DNA from: Pseudobdellovibrionaceae bacterium
Lineage (GTDB): Bacteria; Bdellovibrionota; Bdellovibrionia; Bdellovibrionales; UBA1609
Reading direction: 5' to 3'
Assembly (NCBI GenBank): GCA_018663505.1
Contig: JABJQG010000071.1
Coordinates: 1-64,000 of the forward strand
Length of the DNA: 64,000 bases
Shown: positions 56,116-64,000 of the stretch, piece by piece
How the letters are laid out: each line of letters opens with the position of its first letter
Numbering within the stretch: the first letter of the stretch is position 1
Program-made: the position numbers and the translations under genes
Notes under the pieces: generated by a model
The model's input: only the letters and a program-made list of their open reading frames with translations
Database searches by the model: none
What the model was told of the DNA's origin: nothing

Positions 56116-56817
56116 TCAAATTATTCCTTTTAAATACTTCTGTCTCAATGGTTCTGGAAATTTTTCAATAGAGTATCTCAGCATAGTTCGGGGCATACTT
56201 TTATAATGTTTCTTCAAAAAAAATTCCAACTTTTTAAGATCTTTTTTACCAGCTTCTCTTAACATCCAGCCAACGACTTTATGTATGAGATCATGTTCAT
56301 CATTGAGAAGTAGTTCAGCCATTTTAAACACTTCTCGTAAGTCACCTTTTCTGATAAACCACCAATTTGCTACCATGGCTATTCTTTTAGTCCATAAATG
56401 ATCTGACTTAACCCATGTGTATAATATTTTACGATCTCGGTTTAGAAGATATGTTCCAACAATATAAGGGCTGCTACAATCTACAAGATCCCAATTATTT
56501 ATATATTTAAACATTGTTAAATAAATCTTATAAACCTTTTCCCTCTCTTCTTCTGACTTAGCCTTTTCGTATTTATAAACAAGGATCAAGAGCCCCAAAG
56601 CTCGTTCTTCGTGAACTTTGGATTTAATTAAAGATTTTATTACCCTTACACCTAAAGTAATATTGTTTTTTGCTAATTTCCTTAAATCTGCAGATCGTAC
56701 TCCAATAAAAATATCACCATAGCCATATTCTCCTTTTCCAGTTTTAAAAAAATACTGATTTTTCTCGGCCACCTTAACATCTGCATGCTTTCTGAGATCC
56801 ATTTGTATTTTGTTCAT
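56116..56817 (-). CDS. alkD: AlkD-type DNA alkylation repair glycosylase
   Basis: A 233-residue HEAT-repeat protein. The catalytic strip NNWDLVDCSSPYIVG holds Trp109 and Asp113, the positions known in Bacillus AlkD. The family removes bulky and positively charged alkyl bases. The start is the Met preceded by GGTGAAG; an upstream extension is not likely. It follows the thioesterase gene, 28 bp away. Confidence 0.88.
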   Translation of the reverse strand: MNKIQMDLRKHADVKVAEKNQYFFKTGKGEYGYGDIFIGVRSADLRKLAKNNITLGVRVIKSLIKSKVHEERALGLLILVYKYEKAKSEEEREKVYKIYLTMFKYINNWDLVDCSSPYIVGTYLLNRDRKILYTWVKSDHLWTKRIAMVANWWFIRKGDLREVFKMAELLLNDEHDLIHKVVGWMLREAGKKDLKKLEFFLKKHYKSMPRTMLRYSIEKFPEPLRQKYLKGII

Positions 56818-56845
56818 AACTTCACCACAACACCCTCTCAGAACA

Positions 56846-57376
56846 TTATCTAGGTAATAAAATATTATCCAATTCAATTTGTTTTTTTGCTAATTCTGTT
56901 AACTGGCTATCAACGTGTTCCTCACCTACAAAGCTATACAACTCTTTAGGTGAGACAATCCCTCTTCGTCCTCTTTTTTTAAAACAAGCTCGAACATTTG
57001 CCGAAGCAATTACATTTTCCTTGTGAATAAATTTTTGAGTAATGTAAATGAAGTTTTTATCCCAACTCTTTAGTTGTGTATGAACCTCATACTTTTGAAG
57101 GTAATTAAGGGCATTTTTAAAAACCATAGATTCAGACAACACAACAGGGTAGTAACCATTTCTAAATAACTTATAAAAATGTCCAGTTCTCATCAACATA
57201 TCAAAACGGCCTAGGTCCATAACTGAAAAAAAACGGCCGTTATTCATATGAAAATTTAAATCTAGATCTAAAAAACTCACTCTAAAATTCGACACACATG
57301 TCTCTGTTAAAACTTGCGTTTTTTTTCGAAACAATCTTTTTAAAATCAGAATTAAAAATTTAAAATACAAATTCAT
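56846..57376 (-). CDS. Hotdog-fold acyl-CoA thioesterase
   Basis: A 176-residue protein of the FcbC/THEM6-like group: VSFLDLDLNFHMNNGRF (the Asp-Asn region is the active-site loop), MDLGRFDMLMRTG, and a final basic segment. A hydrophobic N-terminus (about 3-15) may attach it to a membrane. It sits upstream of AlkD on the same strand. Confidence 0.78.
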   Translation of the reverse strand: MNLYFKFLILILKRLFRKKTQVLTETCVSNFRVSFLDLDLNFHMNNGRFFSVMDLGRFDMLMRTGHFYKLFRNGYYPVVLSESMVFKNALNYLQKYEVHTQLKSWDKNFIYITQKFIHKENVIASANVRACFKKRGRRGIVSPKELYSFVGEEHVDSQLTELAKKQIELDNILLPR

Positions 57377-57428
57377 TATTAAATTCCTTTTTCATAGAAC
57401 CTTTTGACTGCACATACTCAATTATTTA

Positions 57429-58091
57429 TTACCAAGGTAGTTTTTCACCATTAGTATGCCAAAATCCACCTGAATTTTCTAGACTCAACTTATCCATTCT
57501 TTTAATCAAACCTTGAACGGCCTCAGGAGCCTCAATCAAGCCATTGAACTTTGTCATTTTAGTTTTAACATAACCGGGATGAAGCATGGCTACTAATATA
57601 TTTTTATCCTTTAAATCTATTGAAAGATTTTTACCAAGCATGTTCAGGGCTGCTTTAGATATTCTATATCCATAATTATCACTTGAAGTATTATCCGTAA
57701 CTGACCCTACTCTCGATGAGACTAGACCTAACTTACTTCCCTCCCCTAGGAACTTTTCAAAGGCTTTAACTATTCGATAGGGGCCAAGCGTGTTGACTTC
57801 AAATTGTTTCAATATTTCTTCACCACTTGAGCTTTCATAATTGTCCGACAGAAGCATCCCCGCGTTATGTATTAAAATATCAATCTTATCCCCAGGCCAA
57901 ATTTGATGAATTTTGTCTATGCAAGCATCAGTGGATACATCAATACCCTCAAGAATATTTGTGTTTAATTGATTGAGTTCATTAGATGAAGTTCGACAAA
58001 CTCCAAATACCTTATTGCCAAGCTCTTTATACTGTCTACAAAACTCCAGTCCAATACCTCGATTAGCTCCTACAATGACAACTGTTTTCAT
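57429..58091 (-). CDS. Classical short-chain dehydrogenase
   Basis: A 220-residue SDR: GANRGIG (8-14), IHNAG, catalytic Ser in LVSSRVG and YGYRISKAAL (YxxxK). Substrate unknown; similar to C-factor-like or carbonyl-reductase-like SDRs. Same strand as the thioesterase, 52 bp apart. Confidence 0.88.
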   Translation of the reverse strand: MKTVVIVGANRGIGLEFCRQYKELGNKVFGVCRTSSNELNQLNTNILEGIDVSTDACIDKIHQIWPGDKIDILIHNAGMLLSDNYESSSGEEILKQFEVNTLGPYRIVKAFEKFLGEGSKLGLVSSRVGSVTDNTSSDNYGYRISKAALNMLGKNLSIDLKDKNILVAMLHPGYVKTKMTKFNGLIEAPEAVQGLIKRMDKLSLENSGGFWHTNGEKLPW

Positions 58092-58151
58092 TTATTCTCC
58101 TGAACGAACATTCACCAACACATAGACATCTAGTTTATATTCAATTTTTAT

Positions 58152-59405
58152 TTACCAAAATCCCTGATCTGTGGAATGAATCCTAAAGTAGTCTGTGGGA
58201 GTTCCGGTGAGTTCAATATATGACTGTATTAATCCTAAGTCATTAATACTCTGATGATATGTGCAAGCTCCATTGAATATATTAGAAGGCTGAACATAAG
58301 AAATATATTTTGATGGCACACCACTAACCTCCTCCAGAGTACCGGAAGATATACTTGAAAATTTATATACTTCACACCCGTTATAATCACTGTCTGGACC
58401 AGACCCAACAAGCATGACTGGTGTTACAATGACATAATACTCAGAATTATATTCAAACAAATTGGGGGCGTCAAAAGTGAGGTAGCTGCTATCAATAGAC
58501 TGTGCCTTAGCATCAGAAAATATTTTGCCAATATAGGTCCACGAAGATGGATTAGTAGCATCACAGGGATTTGTACACCTAAATAAAACAATATTTCTAG
58601 AATTACTGTCAGAAAAATCAGAGCAAGTAAAACTTAAATAAAGAGCATCACTAGCCGCTAGGGCTCCAGGCTCATGTAGACCTCCACATTGAGTCAAGTG
58701 CCCTCCAGGATCAGTAGATGTAAAATCTGTGGTTATATCAATGGCTGCATCCCCACTAACCGGCGAAAAGGCAGGTGTTCCTATGCTATTTGCCGCTGAG
58801 TTATAAGCAAATCCTTTCATGAGTTTTTGCTCAGTTGCAGTAGCTAATCCAAGTGGTGAGCTTGCCGTTTTATAAGCAATCCACCCGAGCTCTACAAAAT
58901 AGGATAATGTTGTCTGAGGGGTAGCCGGATCTTTGTCTGCAACCATATAACGCCAAAATATGAGCTTCCACCTTTGGTTACTTGGGGCACTGGCATCATA
59001 AATAAGTGATGAAGTTTCGCTCTTCCAGCTTGCTGGCTCATTAATAACATCATTTATTAAATCTATAGTACCTGAAGTGAAGTCTGCGTAAGAGCTTAAG
59101 GTTTCACCTGAATCTATCCAAGTAACTCCGTTGTCTATGGAGCTTGCCAATTTTAATTGAACAGTTTGTTCTCCAATATGAGACTGGTCCACCACGGAGT
59201 AACTCATCCATAGAGTGTCCGTGAATGGATCTCTAGCTATGGAAGGATCAAAAATGCCATAGTAGCTCACACCTGAAATATTTATTCTATTTAAATTTAC
59301 CGGTGGAGCTGTTTTTACAGTATTGCCTTTATCTTCCTCCTTCGTACAACCCAGTACCAAAGCTAGCACACAAATAATCTGAAAAAACATTCTAAACAGT
59401 CCCAT
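58152..59405 (-). CDS. Beta-propeller-like surface lipoprotein
   Basis: A 417-residue lipoprotein with lipobox LVLGC (Cys20) and acidic linker KEEDK. The mature region holds repeated short strand motifs; DPSIARDPFTDTLWMSYS and DAPNLFEYNSEYYVI resemble GH43/GH32-type beta-propellers, but the catalytic residues cannot be placed. It probably sits on the outer membrane and binds or cleaves a glycan, though this is uncertain. Confidence 0.55.
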   Translation of the reverse strand: MGLFRMFFQIICVLALVLGCTKEEDKGNTVKTAPPVNLNRINISGVSYYGIFDPSIARDPFTDTLWMSYSVVDQSHIGEQTVQLKLASSIDNGVTWIDSGETLSSYADFTSGTIDLINDVINEPASWKSETSSLIYDASAPSNQRWKLIFWRYMVADKDPATPQTTLSYFVELGWIAYKTASSPLGLATATEQKLMKGFAYNSAANSIGTPAFSPVSGDAAIDITTDFTSTDPGGHLTQCGGLHEPGALAASDALYLSFTCSDFSDSNSRNIVLFRCTNPCDATNPSSWTYIGKIFSDAKAQSIDSSYLTFDAPNLFEYNSEYYVIVTPVMLVGSGPDSDYNGCEVYKFSSISSGTLEEVSGVPSKYISYVQPSNIFNGACTYHQSINDLGLIQSYIELTGTPTDYFRIHSTDQGFW

Positions 59406-59531
59406 GTTGTCATTGTCCTACGGTTTATCTAAGATGTAAAGTCACGAAAGACTCCTCATGATCCATCAAATTATTAACTTCTCAAAAGTAAGCCCGCTTA
59501 AGTTTCGTGTTTTTATAAATACAGTTTTTCA

Positions 59532-62366
59532 TCAAGGGTCATATTGCCTAATAAGTTTCATAGGATTACTGCCAGTACCTTTAGCTATACCAGGATTTAA
59601 ATCTACTACAATATGTGTTCCCGCTTCTGTGCCATCACTGACCCATAGTTCTTCGCCATGATCTACATCATCTAATATAAAGTAAAAATGCCCATCCCCG
59701 GAAGAACTTAAACCCCAAATCCCATCTTCGGATGCCACTTTAGATATTGATTTCAAAATTCTTGTTCCGGCCTCTGTACCATCACTCACCCAGAGTTGAG
59801 TCACGCTTTCGCTATCGACCCCTGTTTGCACCATAGAAAAATACATTTTTCCTTTATGAGAAATAATTTCATATAAATTGTTTCCAACAAAAGATTTTAA
59901 TAAAACAAATCTACTGCCATCAAAATTATAAAGACCTGAAAGTAGTGAAACCATATCCTTTCCTAAGAAGTAAACCACATCATTATGAGCGATAGCACTA
60001 AAAACCTGAAACGGAGTCTCTAGTGGAAAGGCACTAATAGCATCACTTTTCCAAATTTTATTTTCAACACCATCCCAGCCTCGAAAAAATAAATGCGTAC
60101 TGTTGGTTGCCAACAAGTCAGTACTGTTACCTGCTGACAGATATGGATCAAACAAAACTTTGGTACCATCAGCTGTACCATCACTAACCCAGGTTTCCAT
60201 TTCACCCTTAGCGGCCTCAGCTTTGAAAATCATTTTATTAAGTCTAACAATAATTCCTTCACGGGTTTGGTTTGTTCCATTTGGATTAATTGTTTTTACA
60301 ATTGAAACAGAAAAATCATTAGTATTTAATTGATAAAGACCAAAACCATCAAGCAAATGATGAGCTAAGAAGTATAAATTATTGTTGTAAGATGACAGGC
60401 CATTAACTCTAAGTGAACTCACTGTGTTCATAGTTGCTGCATCTAGTACCCTTGTTGTATTTTCAGAAGTCCCATCCGTACGCCAAATTCCATCAACGCC
60501 ATTTGAATAGCCAATATTAAAATATACAAAGCCATTATGCTCAACAGAGAAACCTCCTCCGCCATCACCAGGTATTCTTTTGATTTCCATTAAACTATCA
60601 GTTTCAATTTTAAAAAGGGCCGTGCCCCCATTGTCTGTGCCTATAATATATTTATTAACTCCAATAGAAAAGAATAAATCAAAACTAGTATCTTTGTTTC
60701 CTTGATTAATATCAGAAATCATTTTTGTATTAGAAGCTGTGCCATCGCTTAACCAAAACTCATTACCATGAACACCATCATTTGCTAGAAAAAACAATTT
60801 GTTGTCAAACTTGTCTAAGCTACCATATCTATAAAGTGCATTTCCCTTATTGTTCAAGTCTGTAACTCGATCAGTTCCTGCCGTAGTCCCATCACTTGTC
60901 CATAGTTCTGATCCAAAAATATCTGAACCTATAAAAAATAATCTATTGTTATGTTCGACTAAGCTATTCAAACCACGGTAATAATATGATGTGAAAGTAT
61001 CAGAGACTCTGCTTGCATATACACCATCATGTTGCCATAATTGAAAACCATTAACCGTGTCAAAAGCAAAAAAGTATAACAAATTGTTATATACCAATAA
61101 ATCCATGGCTAACGAAGCTGTTCCCACTTCAATATCTATTAAGCTTACACTATCAGAGTCCATCACCCAAAGCTCTTGCCCATTCACACCATCATTTGCT
61201 TGAAAGTAGAACTTCCCCTTATACTCAGTAAAATACCTAGCATTTGGTGAACTATTAGTATTGGCTAAACTGTATTTTTTTGTACCACCTGGAGTACCGT
61301 CTGATTTCCATATTACATAATTATCTGCATCATCTTGTGTTACTATAAAAATAGAATTACCAGCAATATTACTTGGATAAATATTTATTCCTATATTATT
61401 TTTAGTATTTAACAAAGCAATTTCTGATGGGGCACTTACGCCATCAGTTACAAATAGCTTACTTCCCTCAGGGGATCGAACTGAAACTAAAATTTGGTTA
61501 TTTACTACTAATGCCCTAACTAAACTTCCCGCTGTAAATGTAGACAAAACTGAAGTCTCTAAATTTGATCCACTAATCTTCACAATATCCGTGAAATTGG
61601 ATATATAATACAAGTCTCCGGATAATTTAAATGGCTGAAAGGGGTCATCTGTGGAAAACTGTGCCGTCCCAGATATGCTTCCATCTGTTTTCCAATAACT
61701 AAGAAGCGACCCCGTTTTAGATGAGAATAATATATTTCCTTGAAACTCAATAAGTTGACCAATACTGTTCGCACTATGTATGGAATATGTCCCTGAATCT
61801 GTGCCATCAGACACCCATAACTCATTTAAAGTTCCCCCTTTAGGCTTTATGACAAAATACAATCTATTATTTAGTACAACTCCAGATCTATAATCGTTAA
61901 TAGTCTCAACAGTTTTAGAGGAGAGAATATCAAGATCTCCATCTGGCTCAATATTTTTTACCAAACTAGCACCGCCTGAATCATATTTCCACAATTCAAA
62001 ACCATTAATATTATCATTAGCTAAAAAAAATATTCTTCCGTTACCTAAGTCCCATTGGGAATCATCGCTATAACTACTATCTCCGTTATTTGTTAAGTCT
62101 TGAACCATAGTTGTGCATTCAGCTTCTCCATTTGATTTATATAATTCATTACCACTTGTACCGTTATTTAAAACTGCATAAATATATGTACCACTTTTGC
62201 ATGCCAAACTTTTAGAGGAATCATCCGGAAGGGCTCCACCGCCTCCTCCTCCACCACTATTATTTGACTTACTGCAACCCTGTCCTAGAAAAACTGTTAA
62301 TAATAATGTAATTAGGGATAAAGCAGCAATTATTAAATGTGTGGAATATTTTTTTATACTTAACAT
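59532..62366 (-). CDS. Large ELWxxDGTxxGT-repeat lipoprotein
   Basis: A 944-residue protein with an N-terminal hydrophobic stretch, lipobox GQGC (Cys31) and a Gly7 tether, then about 16 irregular repeats carrying ELWVSDGTEAGT or degenerate forms with 50-60-residue spacing. Each contains an FFxANDGxxGxE-like strand, so a beta-propeller or solenoid is likely. These repeats are known from surface or secreted proteins in predatory and gliding bacteria. GGAG precedes the start. Confidence 0.8.
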   Translation of the reverse strand: MLSIKKYSTHLIIAALSLITLLLTVFLGQGCSKSNNSGGGGGGGALPDDSSKSLACKSGTYIYAVLNNGTSGNELYKSNGEAECTTMVQDLTNNGDSSYSDDSQWDLGNGRIFFLANDNINGFELWKYDSGGASLVKNIEPDGDLDILSSKTVETINDYRSGVVLNNRLYFVIKPKGGTLNELWVSDGTDSGTYSIHSANSIGQLIEFQGNILFSSKTGSLLSYWKTDGSISGTAQFSTDDPFQPFKLSGDLYYISNFTDIVKISGSNLETSVLSTFTAGSLVRALVVNNQILVSVRSPEGSKLFVTDGVSAPSEIALLNTKNNIGINIYPSNIAGNSIFIVTQDDADNYVIWKSDGTPGGTKKYSLANTNSSPNARYFTEYKGKFYFQANDGVNGQELWVMDSDSVSLIDIEVGTASLAMDLLVYNNLLYFFAFDTVNGFQLWQHDGVYASRVSDTFTSYYYRGLNSLVEHNNRLFFIGSDIFGSELWTSDGTTAGTDRVTDLNNKGNALYRYGSLDKFDNKLFFLANDGVHGNEFWLSDGTASNTKMISDINQGNKDTSFDLFFSIGVNKYIIGTDNGGTALFKIETDSLMEIKRIPGDGGGGFSVEHNGFVYFNIGYSNGVDGIWRTDGTSENTTRVLDAATMNTVSSLRVNGLSSYNNNLYFLAHHLLDGFGLYQLNTNDFSVSIVKTINPNGTNQTREGIIVRLNKMIFKAEAAKGEMETWVSDGTADGTKVLFDPYLSAGNSTDLLATNSTHLFFRGWDGVENKIWKSDAISAFPLETPFQVFSAIAHNDVVYFLGKDMVSLLSGLYNFDGSRFVLLKSFVGNNLYEIISHKGKMYFSMVQTGVDSESVTQLWVSDGTEAGTRILKSISKVASEDGIWGLSSSGDGHFYFILDDVDHGEELWVSDGTEAGTHIVVDLNPGIAKGTGSNPMKLIRQYDP

Positions 62367-62606
62367 TAAATGCTCCTATTGACTCAAAATCAAATAGCTG
62401 TAGATTTCAAAAACCTTATATAATTACGATACATAAGTATAAAAAATTTGTAAACTGGACACAAATCTATACCCCATATAAGCCTTATAATTATTTAATA
62501 GTCTCAAAATAATACAAATTCATATATTTGCATTAAACTCTTTTTTGTAATGCCGAATACAGTTTGTTGCTCAAAACAACGTTTTGATAGCTCGATCAAA
62601 GGCTAA

Positions 62607-63020
62607 TCAAATTAATTTTTTATTTAAGTGATAGGTTAATGCTATTAAAATACAATCTTGAATTTCCTTAGTTGGAATTTCATCATCTTTAAAAAAGATT
62701 ATGGCCCTCTTCCCTTCATATTTAAATATACCAGGGTACTTTTTTTTAAATTTTGAAATCAATGTTGTTTGACAGCTAAAGTAGACAGCATACTGATTTG
62801 GCTTGGAGTTAAGCCAATGAATTCTCACTGTTGTACCCACGCCCTTCTTCAGTGGTAAATAACTTGGCTCTCCCCATTTCAAAGTTTCTTCAAGAGCACC
62901 AATTTCAGGATTTCTTTTCCCAACCTTTAAAATTATTTTTCTTAAACCTTCCAATTTTTTTCGAAAAACAGGAGGGTATTCCGCAAAAACACTCACAACT
63001 TGTTGATTAATAATTTCCAA
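62607..63020 (-). CDS. DUF1801 family protein
   Basis: A roughly 137-residue cytosolic protein. EYPPVFRKKLEGLRKII, LKWGEPSYL and RAIIFFKDDE are typical of DUF1801 (YdhG-like). Function unknown. The TTG start is chosen because AAAGGA lies about 6 nt upstream; a TTG nine codons earlier (63047) lacks a site. Confidence 0.78.
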   Translation of the reverse strand: MEIINQQVVSVFAEYPPVFRKKLEGLRKIILKVGKRNPEIGALEETLKWGEPSYLPLKKGVGTTVRIHWLNSKPNQYAVYFSCQTTLISKFKKKYPGIFKYEGKRAIIFFKDDEIPTKEIQDCILIALTYHLNKKLI

Positions 63021-63153
63021 ACCAGTTCCTTTTTTTATTAAAATCAAAGTTTAGTGTTTTCAGCTAGTTAATCAACCTACATGGTGTCAAAAATAGTTAA
63101 CGTGTTGAAAATAAAATTGTGTTAACTAACTAAGTCCTCTATATATTAGTGTT

Positions 63154-64000
63154 ATGGAAATACACTCATTAACGACCACTGAAATGTTTAAAAATCTCGG
63201 ATCAAAGCCCCATGGATTAAATTCTTCTGATGTTATAAATAAAACAGAGCTATATGGAGTTAATAAACTTCCAACAAGAAAAAACACTACATTTTTGACT
63301 ATAATTTTAAAACAATTTCTAAATCCTCTCATTTACGTATTATTAATTGCAGCTGTAATATCTATTTTTTTAGGACACATATCTGATGCTGGATTTATAA
63401 TATTTGTTCTTTTGTTAAATGCAATAATTGGAGCTGTACAGGAGTTTAAAGCTGAAAAAAATGCCTTATCTCTTCAAACTATTGTCCCTACAATTGCATT
63501 AGTTGAACGAGATAACCAATTATACGAAGTTAATACTGAGGAATTAGTACCTGGGGATATTATTTTTTTACAGTCTGGAAACAAAGTGCCCGCAGACATT
63601 AGACTCATTGAAACTCATACCCTTATCATAGACGAGTCTTTACTAACGGGAGAATCCATTCCTGTCACTAAAAATAGTGATTTAGTATTAACAGCTGAAA
63701 CACCCGTTGGTGATCGTGTGAATATGGCTTTTGCCGGGACCATGATAACAAGTGGCCGCGGAAGAGGCGTCGTTAGCTCTATTGGCCTTAAAACAGAGCT
63801 TGGTAAAATTGCCAAAGATTTGCAAAAGCCCAACTCTAAAACACCTCTCATCATAAGGATGGAAACTTTCACCAAGAAAATCTCTGCCCTTGTAGTTCTT
63901 ATTGTAATCACTATGGGCACCATTTTTTACCTTCAAGGTAACCCGCTTGTTGATGTCTTATTACTCTCGGTAGCCATTGCTGTTGCGTCAATACCCGAAG
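63154..64000 (+). CDS. P-type cation-transporting ATPase, 5' part
   Basis: The first 282 codons of a P2-type ATPase cut by the window end. Two N-terminal helices follow an amphipathic cation-ATPase N-domain, then the A-domain with VPGDI, PADIRLIE and LLTGESIPV. TM3-4 reach SVAIAVASIPE, the start of the PEGL metal-binding helix. It resembles Ca2+/Mg2+ or Na+/K+ P2 pumps; the phosphorylation Asp lies outside. No clear ribosome site is seen before the ATG. Confidence 0.88.
   Translation, partial: MEIHSLTTTEMFKNLGSKPHGLNSSDVINKTELYGVNKLPTRKNTTFLTIILKQFLNPLIYVLLIAAVISIFLGHISDAGFIIFVLLLNAIIGAVQEFKAEKNALSLQTIVPTIALVERDNQLYEVNTEELVPGDIIFLQSGNKVPADIRLIETHTLIIDESLLTGESIPVTKNSDLVLTAETPVGDRVNMAFAGTMITSGRGRGVVSSIGLKTELGKIAKDLQKPNSKTPLIIRMETFTKKISALVVLIVITMGTIFYLQGNPLVDVLLLSVAIAVASIPE

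Noticed and set aside
63095-63127. AGTTAAC/GTTAACT inverted repeat before the P-type ATPase
   Set aside because: Only 7 bp and AT-rich; too likely by chance to call an operator.
1-64000. tRNA, rRNA, CRISPR or prophage genes
   Set aside because: I looked at all gaps on both strands and saw no cloverleaf with conserved loop bases, no regular spaced repeats and no phage structural genes; the repeats seen are single palindromes.

Overview
The window is AT-rich, densely coding bacterial DNA from a Gram-negative organism. The signs are lipobox lipoproteins, an RND/TolC-type exporter, a Cpx-like envelope-stress locus, an exported cytochrome c and many Sec signal peptides. Start codons (ATG, with several GTG and TTG) mostly follow AAGGAG-type ribosome binding sites. 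The mix of housekeeping genes (RapA, RadD, DbpA, CvfB, RlhA-type U32 protein, YehS, YciH, PPK2, PEP carboxylase), together with secreted proteases and ELWxxDGT-repeat lipoproteins, looks like a non-enteric proteobacterium or, my best guess, a Bdellovibrionota/Bacteriovoracia-type bacterium. That assignment is inference; there is no rRNA or other phylogenetic anchor here, and no tRNA, CRISPR array, intact transposase or prophage was seen.

Layout. 0.05-3.1 kb: a CpxP/Spy-like lipoprotein divergent from an OmpR-type regulator and its sensor kinase, with three 10-bp-spaced GTAA(C/T) repeats between them, then a small EF-hand protein. 3.2-3.4 kb: a long inverted repeat. 3.4-7.7 kb: DksA-like protein, PPK2, a GAF/HisKA protein lacking an ATPase domain, a hydrolase, PhnA/YjdM and a membrane protein. 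7.8-13.0 kb: a 1509-residue polypeptide that joins a full RND permease to a TolC-like outer-membrane factor through an internal signal-peptide-like segment, preceded by its TetR-type regulator. 13-20 kb: cytochrome c', acetyltransferase, methyltransferase, thioesterase, a NorE/NorF-like pair, PAQR/hemolysin III protein, pentapeptide-repeat protein and an unusual zinc-finger SDR. 20-27 kb: Cys-rich protein, RapA, CvfB, YkgJ and DbpA (transcription and RNA handling). 27-31 kb: small exported protein, an exported FAM20/HipA-like kinase candidate, and an arsR-thioredoxin-arsP operon. 31-42 kb: YehS, YciH, two GST-fold proteins, a subtilase, AlkC, ArsC, RadD, an epimerase, a nitrobindin-like protein, DUF924, a metallo-beta-lactamase-fold enzyme and GlpM. 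42-50 kb: a K+ channel with a C-terminal zinc ribbon, U32 protein, small envelope proteins and an operon of desulforedoxin-like protein, YqjG, pirin and DoxX, with a divergent LysR regulator. 51-64 kb: zinc metalloprotease, tandem SnoaL protein, a divergent PEP carboxylase, AlkD, thioesterase, SDR, two large surface lipoproteins, DUF1801 and the start of a P-type cation ATPase cut by the window end.

How it fits together. Several small self-contained stress modules are recognisable: envelope stress (Cpx-like), drug or solvent efflux (TetR/RND-OMF), arsenic (ArsR/ArsP plus a distant ArsC), electrophile or quinone stress (LysR/pirin/YqjG/DoxX/desulforedoxin), and alkylation damage (AlkC and AlkD). 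Palindromic intergenic elements of two or three related types (cores GGTGCCAGG, TGTCCCTGGCA and GGTGTGTCCGTACC) sit between operons at five places. The strongest candidates for new biology are the RND-outer-membrane-factor polyprotein and the exported kinase-like protein.
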